From positions 7,936,001 to 8,000,000 of the forward strand of contig CP075496.1 of NCBI GenBank assembly GCA_021613535.1: a DNA stretch of 64,000 bases, written 5' to 3'. Positions within the stretch are counted from its first letter, which is position 1. The number at the start of each line of letters is the position of its first letter. The translations under genes were made by a program, and so were the position numbers. Origin of the DNA: Adineta vaga. Lineage: Eukaryota > Rotifera. Under the pieces are notes generated by a model, which worked only from the letters and a program-made list of their open reading frames with translations, was not told the DNA's origin and did no database searches. Shown here in pieces: positions 47,529-61,557 of the stretch.

Positions 47529-48900
47529 TCATGTTCGACGAGCGAGTTGATAGATCACTACAGCTGCGGATCGTTCTGTTTCTGGTATTATCGGGCTGCC
47601 GGTAGCTCGAAATCCAAAGTAACCTTGTGTACGGGGCGTAACCTGAAATAAAAAGATCAAGTAAATAAATAACTTCATTGATTATTATTCATTTTATGAG
47701 TTAGATTAGTTTTCTCAAACAAATATTTTATTCATACCTCATGATCACTAATTAGATGATAAAAAATAGAAGACAGATATGAATCTTTGTAATCAATTAG
47801 AAGACAACAAAGAAGAATGAATACCTTTTCTGTTGTCGTCCATCGATAAAATAAACTTTTGATTGATTATGTATTGATAATTTCTTACGATTGTCATAGG
47901 AAGGTTCGATAGAATTAATACTATTTAAATATTGAAATGATGTAGAATTTATCGCTGGTAAAGCTAGTGGTTGTTGTAGACCAGGACGATTTGTTCGCAG
48001 ATGTTGATTATTTCGAAGTGAAATCGTTGGTAGATGTGGATGACTCGATGCATGATTGTTATCAATATGATCGGGCAGATCATCGACTGATTTTGAAATT
48101 CCACGTGATTGTACTGACAGATTAGTTGTTGAGAATTCAGTTCGATCTCGAGCTGTATTACTACCTGTTGCTCCACTACTTGCATCATAGACTGAAATTT
48201 GATCATCTTCAAGATATTGTATTCGTTCTAATGATGAAGTTGATAAGGATATAGGATGAGGCATTGAACGAGAACTTAATAGATAACCTTTTTGTTTACG
48301 ATAATCTTCAATATAGGATCGTTTCGATGGATGAAATTTAAATTTTGTATGATGATCATTCAATGTGGAATAATATTTCGGTGAAAACAAGTACGAATTT
48401 TTAGTATTACGAAAGTTTTTTGACGTTTGAAGTAAATCATTTCCTTCCGAACGAATATAATTTATTGATATATCTGGCCACGGACCGATACGATCAATAG
48501 TAGCTTGAAGAGTTTGTGGATTATCTGATAGAGAACCATGACGTTTAGCGGTTGCATGATTTAATGCCGTTGGAACGAGAGAATGAATGGGCTGTGATCC
48601 GTGATGAATACGTGGTGGTTGTAAAGTTTGTAGACCGAGAAGTGACGGTCGTTGATTACTACAACGTAATAAGTCGCGTTTCAACAATTTTTCAGTTTTC
48701 AATACTGCACTAGGTTTTAAACATGAGGTCTGCGCATGTGATTGAGTCGTTTCTGTATCTACATTAACCGTATTATTCGATAAAGGAATACGATCATAGT
48801 CATGTGGAGTAGATGTACGTTTCGTTTGAGTTTGAGTTGGAAATGAACGTTGTTGAGAATGCTTATTAGATAGCGATCGTTTCGCTATTTTAGGCTTCAT
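47529..48900 (-). CDS. Uncharacterised low-complexity protein with conserved-looking C-terminus
   Basis: Not recognised. The long first exon (47825-48900; first ATG gives MKPKIAKRS) encodes about 358 mostly polar residues rich in Ser, His, Asn, Arg and Thr, with no clear domain. The last exon (47529-47642) encodes TPRTQGYFGFRATGSP, then IIPETERSAAVVIYQLARR and a stop. It looks much more constrained (aromatic, Gly and charged pattern). Joining the two directly breaks the frame. A 10-nt exon at 47738-47747, with good splice sites on both sides, restores it and adds SDHE. It is divergent from BBOF1, with 641 bp between starts, which hints at shared regulation, perhaps in ciliated cells. Function unknown. 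Confidence 0.6.
47738..47747 (-). other. Putative 10-nt microexon
   Basis: On the minus strand an acceptor (CTAATTAG) is followed by ten bases and a donor (GTATGA). Upstream exon phase 2 plus one base, then three codons, gives phase 0. This is exactly what the next exon (47529-47642) needs. Confidence 0.55.
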
Positions 48901-49541
48901 TTCATAAACACGTACAGTCAAAAACAAGTCTCTTATCGAAAACTTCTAGCCTTTTAACTGTTAGAGAATAAATGAGCGAGGGAGAGAAAGAGGTACGGCT
49001 GCTACTGTTGTTTACATTAGCAATACCTTTGCTCGTTTTGCTACTGCTGTCGTTGTTCTTATTGAATCAGTCAAAACGAAACAAACGGGAGAAAGGAGAG
49101 TGCGAGAGAATAAAGCCGATTATATAAAACAATTTTTCTCGAACACGCAACCAAATCTTTCTGACTATATACTCAGTTGTTAAACGTAGTAGAAAAAAAA
49201 GTTGACATATTTTTTTCTTTTTTGAACTAATTTACTAGTTTTTGTAAAATCTAGACCCGTAAAAATAATTAATCTCTTTCCTTGCAATTGCAATATTTAT
49301 TTTGAAATTCCGAGAAAAGTTGTTCAATGATCATCATTGTGTGACATCTGTTATTTTTTACAAAGTAATACAAGGAGGTTGTTGCTCACACTTTTGAAAA
49401 TGAAATGATTGTAAATGGCGATCGATGTTTTTATTTTACTATTTTAATATGAAAAAAATAATTTAATTCAGTTAATACAGCATATATATTCAGTGATAAT
49501 TTGGTTCTGATATCAGTTAATTAAATATTGTAGATTGAACA
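48901..49541. promoter_or_regulatory. Divergent promoter region (uncharacterised gene / BBOF1)
   Basis: Non-coding gap between two genes that start away from each other. It has GA-rich sequence on the plus strand (about 48970-48995 and 49090-49115) and a TATATAAAA box at about 49121-49129 facing the BBOF1 side, though it is about 420 bp from the ATG. No exon seen. Confidence 0.45.
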
Positions 49542-51717
49542 ATGCCGAAAAAGGGCAAAGGAAAAAAAGGTGGAAAGGGAAAGAAAGGTAAAGGGTGAGT
49601 ATAAAATTTATTTCTGAAAGAAGAATTTACTAAAAATTTTTATTCTTTGAAGAAAAAAGAAGAAAAATGATTCGCCTATCAAAATGGCTGCACGTAATGC
49701 ATTGTTATGGAAAGTTCGACTTAATGTAGCAGATTCATCACAGAAACAATATCGGTTTGAAACGATAATTTTCGATTTATTGATTGATTGATTATCCATT
49801 TATTTATTTTTCTATTATAATAGAGAATTCGTTGGAAATTTGAATACTGAAAATGAAACATTACGTGATCAAATGCGACAAACAGAAAAAGATACACTTG
49901 ATGTAATATCATTTTTAAAAAAACAAGATATTGAGAAAGATGTTGAGGTAAAATTCTTCTTATTACTCCGATCATCTTGATTAACTTTCTTTATAAATCA
50001 ATAGATTGAACGACTTCAACAAGAAATCAAAGATCTTCAAGTTGATAATGTCAAAGAAACAGATGAATTAGTATGTATAGAACTATATAGTCATATTTTT
50101 TTTCTAAACTATTCATTGTGTTCTTTTTTCTTCGCAGACGAATGATTTCAAACAACAAAAACGTTATTTAGATGAAAAGTTAGCTCGAAAAGAAAGTGAA
50201 TTGGATATTGTTCGGCATGAACTTAATCAAATAAAAGACTTTCGAAAACGAAAAGATCAAATGCAAAAAGAACTCGATGAAGTATCTATACACTGATCAA
50301 TTATTGATTGACTTTTCTCTAAGAATTAATTTTCGTTTAGATTAAACAAGCGATGATCTATAACGAACGTGAACAGAAAGAATCATTAGAAAGACAAGAA
50401 CGAAAATTTTCCGAAGAAAAACAACGTTTACATCAAGAATGTAATAAGAAAATCGAAGAAATTGCTGAACATGCACAAGATGAAGCGATCAAGTATGAAA
50501 AATAAAGAATGTATCTATTATGATTGATTTTCTGATCGTTTTGTAGAACTTTAGATGAAAATGGTCGAAGTGTTTTCAAAGAAAATGTTGGTCTTATTAA
50601 ATCTTTACATATTTACAAACAAGAATTAGCAGATTTACAACAAATGAGAGAACAACTAATTAAACAAGCAAGTATTGTGACTGATGATAAAGATATCAAT
50701 GATACATTAATGAAAGAAAAAGTTGAACAAGTACAAAAACGAAATAAAAAAATAAAAGAAGTAAGAAAGATAGATAGATGAATGAATGATGACATTATTT
50801 CTCTTTTATTTTTAGTTAAAAGAAAAAATTCAATCTTTAGAAATCTCATTGACTCAATTTATTGAAGAATTCAATGTAGAACGACGACAACTTTTAGAAC
50901 AATCACAGATTGAACAAGAATCATCTCAAAATGAAATCATTAAATTACAACGTGCATTAGAATTAAAAGGAAAAGAAATGAATAAAGTCAAGAAATTAGG
51001 TAAAACAATTCTTCAACAACGATCAGAATTAGAGAATATGTTTTTGAATGCCTTACAACATGTTAAACGACAGATTGTCTATGAACGTTTACAATATCCA
51101 AAAATTGAGTTAAGTCCAAGTGAAAATCGAATAGTAACTGTCTATCAAGGACAAGAAGATTCAACACGAATGGCAACATTAAGCGAGTTTAATACAAATG
51201 GTGCTCCGCATGGATTGGATGAAGAAACAAAATGGTAGGTTTTGATTGATAGATAGATAAAATATCAATTGTCAATGATGATCATCATTTTTTAGGGTAA
51301 ATCAGACTGCTGAATTGTCTTCTACTGATTTAACATGGGAACAAAAAGAACAAGTACTTCGAGAATTATTTATTCGAATGAATGCAAAAAAAACTCACAT
51401 GATGTTAGACACAAGAAGTAATACGTAAGATAATTTCACATTTTTATCTAATCCAATATTTCTAAACTCATTTTTCTCATAGTGAACATTCAATTCATGA
51501 TGATAATACAGGTGATAGTACGACAAATGTCTTCGTCACTCAAACCGATAGTATAATTCCTAATGAAAGTGCATCAAATTCAAGAAGTAATATCAGTACT
51601 TCAGCTGTACCAAAACTACCACAAATCTGTCACCAACAATCACATAAATGTTCGAGCTTTACGTTTATTTCTAAGATATTTATTTTGTATATCGTGTTTT
51701 TTTCTAAAGTAGTCTGA
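49542..51717 (+). CDS. BBOF1: Basal body-orientation factor 1 (BBOF1/CCDC176)
   Basis: A coiled-coil protein of motile-cilium basal bodies and axonemes, needed to align them. It opens MPKKGKGKKGGKGKKGKG, the lysine/glycine start of the family. About ten short exons then follow the vertebrate order. ARNALLWKVRLNVADSSQKQYR matches the ANASLWEARLEVTELSRIKYR block (quoted in part). Next are VISFLKKQDIEKD, a long coiled coil with DFRKRKDQMQKELDE, ENGRSVFKENVGLIKSL, KEMNKVKKLGKTILQQRSE, and the C-terminal marker DLTWEQKEQVLRELFIRMN. The tail includes VFVTQTDSIIPNES and AVPKLPQI, aligning with human ITQQIAISD and VVLPTIPKE. The last about 20 residues before the TGA are unexpectedly hydrophobic (FISKIFILYIVFFSKVV). 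Confidence 0.88.
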
Positions 51718-52146
51718 AAAACTACATGCATGTATTTTATTGAAAAGCAAAAGAAAGTTATACAAATAAGAACGAAAGAGATAATGAACAATGATTTTCA
51801 AGACTTCTTTTTTATTCATATCAATACGTTTTCAAACAGAAGATTATTATAAAAATTGACCAATGCTCGTTCTTTCTGTTTTTTCTCTCTCTTCTCTCAT
51901 TTGTTTTTCATATGAAACAATAATAATAATAATAGTATAGATGCTGAATCTGATTAGTAGATAAACGTGTTAACATTGAATAAAAAAAGAAAAGAAAAAA
52001 CAACTCTCCAAAAGGAGCTGATAAGTTTTAAAACAAATATCATTCGCCTGATTTCTGAATGAAATATAAAAAGAAGCAAAAAAACGAACCCAGGAAAAGA
52101 TATGTGATAAACTTTATGTGTATATGTTCTTTTCATTTGAAATCAA
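51718..52146. other. Convergent intergenic spacer
   Basis: 3' regions of BBOF1 (plus) and TDO2 (minus). It contains an AAT-repeat (about 51920-51937) and A/T-rich runs. No gene. Confidence 0.6.
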
Positions 52147-53879
<1,733 letters not shown>

Positions 53880-55203
53880 TTATCTTTAAAGAGAAAAATA
53901 TTGTAATGAAATTATTGATTTATGATATCAATTCAGTCTTATACTATTCTCGATCATGTAAACGTGATGTAACTATAAAAAATACGAAGTTTGAGTCATG
54001 AGTTATGCATTTTTTTTGTTCTCGTACCATCTGTTACTACCTTAGATATTCTAAAATTATAATTAATATCATACGATCAAAAATGAAGTGAATATAAACT
54101 GACGTCATTTTAACAAACGAAAAAGAAAAAGACCTTGAAAGTATACGAAAAAAGAAGCAGAAGAATGGTATCATATGTATATATTCTTAAGTGTGTAGTA
54201 AATATATACAGAGCAGAAAAATGTGTTTCGCAGGCCTTAGAGCTATAGACTATTCGAAATATTTATTTTTTCTTTTCTCTTACATTCGTTTCGACAGTCG
54301 TATAGGACTATTTCATTGGAATTGCTTCAATATTTATTTTGTTCTCCTACTGAATAAAAATTAGACTTATACAAAGAATACATGCAGCTGTGACTGTTCT
54401 GATTTTCATCATGGGGACATTCTTTGATTTTATGAAAAACGAAATAGAAGTGATTAAAAACATATATTTACGTATTTTAAGAATGTATATCGACATGATT
54501 GAATGAGAAATTTCTTATTTTCTACTTTGCTTAGCTATGTTTAGTCGACACACCCACTTTTCTTCATCCTTTTAATTGAAGGGAAAAAAACAATCCATTC
54601 TCGAGACTGAGTATCTAGTAAAAATGATTCAATACATTAATCGTATCCGAAGAAAAACAGATAAATTAGATGATTTTAAGTTTACCTTTGCATATAGGAA
54701 AGAAAGAATAGATTGATAATCAAAAATGTGATATCGATATATATATATATATATATATATGTCAATCATCTATGTAAGGTGACAATTCAATGAAGCATAA
54801 CAAAGTATCTTCACAGAATAATCAATGATTGTCAAAAAAATAATCTTGATCACAAATGAGTATAGATATTTTAAGAATTTCATATATTTATATATCATAA
54901 ACAACGATGAGTGTATATAGTTTGGAATTGCCATAAAGATATTTGAAAAAAAAAACAAAAAAAAAACTGTATTGAGTTAAGATCGTTCGAATTACAATCG
55001 GAAAGAAGAATGAATCGATCGTCTGTACTTGCAACATTCTCCTAATGAAAATAAAATAAAAGGAAAGAGTGAACTATTTAAAATACGCACAAACAACATC
55101 ACCATCGAAAAAAAAGAAGAAGAGAAAACGAATAAATAAGCAAACTAGAATTGCCTTTTTTTTCAATTGTAAAGTGAAAAAGAAGAAAACAGAATTGAAT
55201 AAT
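53880..55203. repeat. Intergenic region with an (AT)12 microsatellite
   Basis: No supported exon in 1.3 kb between two minus-strand genes. It holds a perfect AT repeat at about 54737-54760. The TDO2 promoter side is at the left, the ArfGAP1 3'UTR at the right, with TATA-like sequence and a TGACGTCA-type site near 54100. Confidence 0.6.
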
Positions 55204-56788
55204 CTATTTTGTGTCGATTGATTCCCAACCAGCATCATCATCATCGGCCCATTTTTCATCATCGAAATTAATTAAATTTGGCGCTGCTGCGGGCGCAGGT
55301 GTTGCTTTTACTTTCGGTTCTGATTTAGTTTTCGATGATGTCGATGAATTGGAATTGTTAGACTTTTTGGAAGATGATGGTCGAGTTGTCGAAGTCGGTG
55401 ATTTAGAAGTTGGTTCATCATTTAGCCATGATTCAAAACTAAGATCACGTTCACGTTTAGAAACATCATCGTTCGATTTCGATTGTTGTTGATGTTGATG
55501 TTGAGAAACTGGTAAACTATTGAATGTATTTTGATAACCAGAATCACGACTATATGTTGACGAATCGGATTGCTGTTGATATGAAGATGATGACCAATCA
55601 TTCTAGAAACAAAATACATAGAATTTTCAATAAGAAATCAAAACTTTCGGAATGTCAGTTTCTCAAAGAAATATATAAAAATATACATACTGTATCAGAA
55701 TAACCATGCGTATTATGCAATCGTTGATCTTCTCGATCTGCTGAATGATAATTTCCTGACCATAATGATTGCATATCGGACCATGTTTTCGTACCCATTT
55801 TGCCCATTGATGATGCAATATTCGTAACTCCTGATTGCACATTTGTCAATAATGAACCATCTTTAGCTTGCTCAGATACTTTCGATGTTAATTCAGTTGC
55901 TTTATCAGCTGCTGTTTTCGATATTTTAAAAACTGAATCTTTAGCTACACCAGCCCATTTAGCAGCATTGAGACCCATATTTGAAATTGATGACGTTAAG
56001 AGATCTGGATTTGATGATTGTTGTTCAGACGATGTGTCATAATTAGTATTTCCAAAGCCCCAATATTTTGGATTACCACTACCAAGACCTGATGGATATT
56101 CTTGTTCATTTGAACCACTGTTTTGATAACCACCACCACCACTGCTGCCACTACTATAATCTTGACTACGTTGTTCAGATGATCTATATTGTGAACGTTC
56201 AGTTGGAGTTGGCTAATATATATTTAAATGATAAGAATCTTGTTTTATTTCAAAGAATGCACTTACTTTTGATGGTTTTTCATTAAGACTTGCTGATGAA
56301 GACGATACATATGGAGAACTATGACTTTGGGCAGGTGAAGAATTTATAGACCACGTTTTACCTTGTGCTTCAGTAGATATCTTATCTCGATAAAGAGCAG
56401 CAGCGCGAGAATTATAGCGTTGTTGTAAACCCATTGTACTTGCATTATAATCTGGTTGACTAGCAAAAAATTCCTTAGCTCGACGATTACCACCAGCTTT
56501 CATTTTTTCCAGTTCAAGTTCTTTCCATTTATCCATCGTTACTGAACGAACAAATGAAAGATGAACACCAAGACCACGATGTTTACCGGAACATTCCAGA
56601 CAGATAAAAATACCTGAAATATAAATAAATCAGATTAAGTCAATAAATAAAATACATATGTGTGTGTGTATCTTACCGTAGGAAACTGAAACCCATTGTG
56701 GATTTAATGCTCCGCATTCAAAGCAAACATTATTGTCATCTTTTAATTTGAGATCTTTTAAAACGGATCGAGTACGCGGACTGGCCAT
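55204..56788 (-). CDS. ARFGAP1: ADP-ribosylation factor GTPase-activating protein 1 (ArfGAP1)
   Basis: GTPase-activating protein for Arf1 on Golgi membranes, acting in COPI coat dynamics. MASPRTRSVLKDLKLKDDNN is the family start. The ArfGAP zinc finger is CFECGALNPQWVSVSYG followed by IFICLEC (Cx2Cx16Cx2C), with the catalytic arginine in CSGKHRGLGVHLSFVRS. After MDKWKELELEKMKAGGN and YNSRAAALYRDK, the protein becomes Ser/Gln-rich. The amphipathic segment GLNAAKWAGVAKDSVFKISK and the Ala/Ser-rich helix after it occupy the place of the curvature-sensing ALPS motifs. The C-terminus NLINFDDEKWADDDDAGWE carries Trp-based coat-binding signals typical of the family. Four or five short exons. FIP1L1 begins its 3' end 182 bp upstream on the same strand. 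Confidence 0.95.
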
Positions 56789-56970
56789 TTGTTTCTCTCG
56801 ATCGAAATCTAGAAGAGTTATAAATATTTAACAAAAATTCAGAATTAAACAATAGAAAGATAAAAAAAATCAATAATCGAAAACTAAAACAATAAATAAA
56901 AAGATATAAGAATAAAACATTTCTAGATTAATTCATTGTTTGAAATGGGATAAAAATCTGAATTAATTTT

Positions 56971-59114
56971 TTAGTTTCTATTACTACTATCATCTCGTAA
57001 CCGTTTTGACGACTTTCTATCACGATGCGAGTAATCACCGGGTGATGACCTTCGATCATGATCGAATACTTGTGATTGTTTGTTGGATAGATTAGACGAT
57101 TCATCGTCATTCCGATGATGATGATGTTCTCTGAAAGAATTAAACATCACGGATATGGGAATAATAAATAAATAAATATTTACTTTCGTGAATATCGTTC
57201 ACGCATATGTTCGTTATCTTGATGACGTTTATGAGATGATGATGAACGGTGATTTGATGAGTAATGATGATCTCTTTTGAATAAAGAATACAAATGTTTC
57301 TACCAAAATCAAAATCTTAAGTATACTTATGTCGTTTCTTATATCGATCATCTCGAGTTGATTGTTCATTATCACTATTAGCTGTAGAAACAATACCATT
57401 TGCTTCAATAGGCCCTTTTTGCTCTGGTGTTGAACTACGTGATGAACGGTTTTCTAATGTTAGATCTTGACTCTGTGATGGGAATGAGTCAGATGGATAA
57501 CTGACTATTGGAATCATACCATTACTAATTAAATACAAAGAGCGATCGACACTTAAGCTAAAGAGAATACAAACTTATTCCACGTTTGTTGAGGATGATG
57601 TGGCAGAAAATGTGGAGGTATTGAAAATCTAAATTCAATATTTTGACGCTTCTTTTTGAAAAGAATACTCTTTAAATTACCTACTACCATGCATTCTTAC
57701 AAGACGAGCGTGAGGGTAGAATTGTGGAACATGGTGTGTACTGGTTTGATGACCAAATGGAGGTCGAAATGGCATGCCATGTACAGGTATCATCGATGGT
57801 CGATGTGTACTGAAGATTGGAATGTGATGAGTACTATTTGTAACTGGTGATGTCGATAAAAGATCATCTGTTGTTTGTTCATTGAATCTTGATTGATAAC
57901 AATTAATCGAACGTTTACTTCTAGAAGTATTTCGAGAAAACTTACGGAACAGATTTGTTTATCAGTGGTGATTGATCAAAATTATTTGATGCATCGAATG
58001 TGGGTCGTCGAGATGTTAGGTCATTTGTACCTAACATAAAATCAAGATGATCAGTAAAACTGAATTGTGTTTTATCTTACCGATAACATCAATTGTTCCA
58101 TTCGATTTTCGTATATTCATTGGATGAGTTGTTGTAGAATGACTGGGAAACATGTGAGGCATTACTGGAGTCTAACAAAGATTCCAGATAGAAAAACAAA
58201 TAGTTATTAAGATGAAATATTCTATATGTACAGAATTTAGACGTGGCAAATTGTTTTCGAAACGAAGACGACGTTGTCGATCTCTGTATTGTGTCCAGGT
58301 TTCTTCAGTAAATCCATAGTTAAAATAATCGGCAATATCAGTACCTAAAATTATTGCAAAAGCAAACGATAAATATTCATTTGTTACAAATCAATAGTGT
58401 ATATGGAGACTCTAAAGTAAATAAATCTAACCAAGTTCGTATCAGAGAACAGTCAAAACAACAACGAATATTATCTGTTTATGCAATATCTATTCGATAC
58501 CAAACAAAATGTATAATCAGTACGAAGTGATAGGATACAAGCTTTAGAAAAAATTTTAGTCAATTATCTAACCTGGTTTTTTCCATGGTTTTTCTTCATC
58601 AGTACAATTAGTGAGTATATCATATTCAAATGTTGGTTGTCCATTAATAGTACCTTGTGCATTAATGTCTACACTTCGTGTTACTGACACTTTTGATGAC
58701 ATAATTGTGGTTTCTAATTACTTATAAATATGAAAAAGATTTGTCTAATAGCGTTTATTTACCTGACAGTGCACCTCGATTTGTTGGTCGAACTATTGGA
58801 AATATCGATGTTTTTAGTTCAAGCTGTCCAATAAACACTTCCACATTATCATCATCAGAATCTGAATTATCATTGAATTGGTTCTTAATTAGCGATGTCA
58901 CTCTTGGAATACTTGGAACTTCATCCTACAAAATGAATATAAAACATTATACTTGATTCTACTCTATTCAAATATCAATTTGTACATACTTCTTCATCAA
59001 TGTCAGGCACCATCATCTCATCAATCGAAGGTACAACTGGGTTATCCCTAAAAAAAATTCATTTTTATAACACAAAAATAAATAATAGTAATACTATTAC
59101 AAATTTTCATCCAT
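56971..59114 (-). CDS. FIP1L1: Pre-mRNA 3'-end processing factor FIP1 (FIP1L1)
   Basis: Subunit of the cleavage and polyadenylation specificity factor that binds poly(A) polymerase and U-rich RNA. The first exon is tiny (ATG 59112-59114, MDENL). An acidic region follows (EMMVPDIDEE, then DNSDSDDDNVEVFIGQLELK). The Fip1 motif is [20 protein letters not shown] followed by EETWTQYRDRQRRLR, the defining feature of the family. NGTIDVIG matches GAIDVIG of vertebrate FIP1L1. A Pro/His-rich middle and a basic C-tail (HRNDDESSNLSNKQ, DYSHRDRKSSKRLR) end at 56971. About ten short exons; the proline-rich ones around 57300-58000 are the least certain. Divergent from the tetraspanin gene (369 bp between starts). 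Confidence 0.88.
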
Positions 59115-59482
59115 TTGAGATTTATTATCTATAAAGAAACGAATTAATCATTGGTATAGAACGAGCAGAATCTTCATAGATTTTGTTTTTATTTAACAAT
59201 ATTTCTTCATCTTATTATATCTCCTCATGTGAGTATATTAACTAATCAGTTATTACTGTAGATGTAAATCTAAAAAAAATATCAAGTAAAAAAAGGTTTT
59301 TTTATCATCAAACATGTGTGTGTTGACGTTAGACAGGAAAATGAGAACCAATTGATAATAAGTGAAATATAATTAAATATTCATGAGGACATCTATCGTT
59401 CGATTGTTTCATTGACGTGACATAGAGTCCAATACATTCATCTCAATTGATCGATCATTTGCATGGTGTTCATTTATTGAAA
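59115..59482. promoter_or_regulatory. Divergent promoter region (FIP1L1 / tetraspanin)
   Basis: A 368-bp gap between two genes that start away from each other. It is AT-rich with no coding exon and probably contains both core promoters. Confidence 0.5.
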
Positions 59483-61195
59483 ATGTCCTCGAATTATATG
59501 CTATTTCGATGTGTTTTTTCAATAATAAATATATGCTTTTTTGTAAGTTAGAATTTTGTTTTTACTTAAATATACTAACAATAATTATTTCCGTTAGGCA
59601 TTGGGTTTCGCAGTTGTTGTATATAGTTGGTTATTACATATCAAATCTACTGATTATGGTTCTTTAATAACTAGACCATGGTTTACAGCGCCTGTCATAT
59701 TAATTATCTCAGGTTTGATACGCTTTTTTTCTTAATATGTTCAATACGTTTTTATTTTTGCTTTATAGCGAAATTTTCAATGCTATTAGGTATTCTTGGA
59801 TGTTTTGGTGCATGGTGTGAAAAGCGAGCTCTACTATTTGTGGTAATAATCAAAGAAAATGTCTTTTCTCTCAATATTCACATTATATTTTAGTATATTA
59901 TTACAATGGTACTCGTCTTTATTGGATTATTATTTGGTGTTGTCTTTGTTATTGCTATGAATGAACGAGTAAGTCACAATTATTTTCATTAATGAATATT
60001 TTCTGTATGTTTTACTCTTTGATATAGATTGCTGAGTCTGCTCATAGCAGATTATTGGTCAATATTGGTCAACATCCAGATAAAGATAATGATTTTTACA
60101 AGAAAATGGATTCTATTCAACAACGAGTAAGATTTTAGAAAATAGACGATAGAATTTTTTTTTGCTAAATTATTCTTTAGCTTCATTGTTGTGGTATTGA
60201 TAGTTATCGTGATTGGTCTCAGGGTGATGTATGGTCGGATCAATCTCAAGTTCCAACTTCATGTTGTATTGAAGAAAAAGTGGATTGTGGAAAATTAACG
60301 AATTTTAATGAAACGAATGGATTGATTTATACAGATGTATGTTTAATAATAGCAGTTTTCTTTTTGTTTCAAAAGACAAAGTATGCATATATATATATAT
60401 ATATATAGGGTTGTTTCAATATGATTCAAAAAGAAATTAATCGAAATTTAATGATTGTTGGTATTCTTGCGTTTGTACTTGTTTTTGTTGAAGTAAGTTT
60501 GTTTGTTTGTTTTTGTTTCGATTGATTAGCAAGAGAAAACGAGAAAAGTTTTGAAACAAAAATTGTAATGCTTACTGACTATCATTAAACTAATTAGATA
60601 GGTAGAATATGATTCATCGAAATGAATAGTAATCCACATTGATTGACAGATCAACTTTTAATGAGAAGTATGGATTGTATATATGTAGACATCGAAATAT
60701 GTTCAACCAATAGAAAAATAAATTCATGTCTAGATGAATCGATCAATCAACTATGATTTAGTCGTTTTGGTATCAGATATATTAAATAAGATAAATATCG
60801 TCTTCGATCGATAATAATGATAGTTTATGTTCTATCAGTGTTCGATCAGTAGAACATTTAACTTATGGACAGACCATTGAAGAATTCTTTTCAACCATTT
60901 TATTTCGGTGTTTATGATCGTTCGAAATTTATATTTTGCCCTCAAGCAAGAAATCTATAAACAAAAAAACTCATGTTTTTTATAAGAAATTTTTTGTTTT
61001 TCAAAACAATATCTTCGAATAGTTTCAGTTAAATACGATAATTTAGAATAGATTTTATGTGCAGATAGTTTCTGAGTCAATGTACAATTTCAGATGAATG
61101 AAAAATATGTCTTTTTATTTACTTTTAAGGGTTTTTGTATCGTTGTTGCTCTTGGTTTGCTTTGCTATCTTCGTCAACGCGATAGTTATATTTAA
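59483..61195 (+). CDS. Tetraspanin
   Basis: A four-helix membrane organiser protein. The ATG at 59483 opens MSSNYMLFRCVFSIINI, the first helix. Exons continue with ALGFAVVVYSWLL, the TM2 region AKFSMLLGILGCFGAWCEKR and TM3, ITMVLVFIGLLFGVVFVI. A large extracellular loop carries the hallmark CCG (LHCCGIDSYRDW) plus TSCC and GCF, giving the usual three Cys pairs. TM4 is split: LMIVGILAFVLVFVE, then a final exon GFCIVVALGLLCYLRQRDSY. About eight exons. The last intron (about 60494-61130) is unusually long for this window, and one acceptor follows an AT microsatellite (60387-60407) directly. The tail is short. Which tetraspanin subfamily it belongs to cannot be decided by eye. Confidence 0.9.
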
Positions 61196-61557
61196 ACGAA
61201 CTGAAACTTTGTAATTAAGCGAACTATACTCATGTTTTGTTCAGATACATTTTGTGTTTTTTTTTCTTTTCTGTTCACAATTTCATCATCATTTCGACCA
61301 TGAAATTTATGCAATATTCGTCATTTCTTTTTGTTCTGAAATTTGTTGATTGGTAGTTTTTCTTCCTATGTTTGAGAGTGTCCATTAAACAGTGTGTAGT
61401 GTCTGTTTTCTTCTTTTCTCTTTTGTATTTTACATTTTTATGACCTTTTGAAATGACTTTGTATACTTCAATTATGAATAAATTTTTGCACATTTAGCAA
61501 GTAAAATTATTTACGAATGTTCTCATACAGTTTGTAGATGATTGAAATTAATTTTCT
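61196..61557. other. Tandem intergenic spacer
   Basis: 3'UTR of the tetraspanin (AATAAA near 61480) and the promoter side of PIGN. T-rich, no exon. Confidence 0.6.

Noticed and set aside
48040-48212. Alternative minus-strand frame (47964-48212)
   Set aside because: Shadow of the uncharacterised gene's long exon.
54737-54760. AT repeat considered as a replication or telomere-associated element
   Set aside because: Simple microsatellite; similar tracts occur at 6602, 39581 and 60387 without any shared context.
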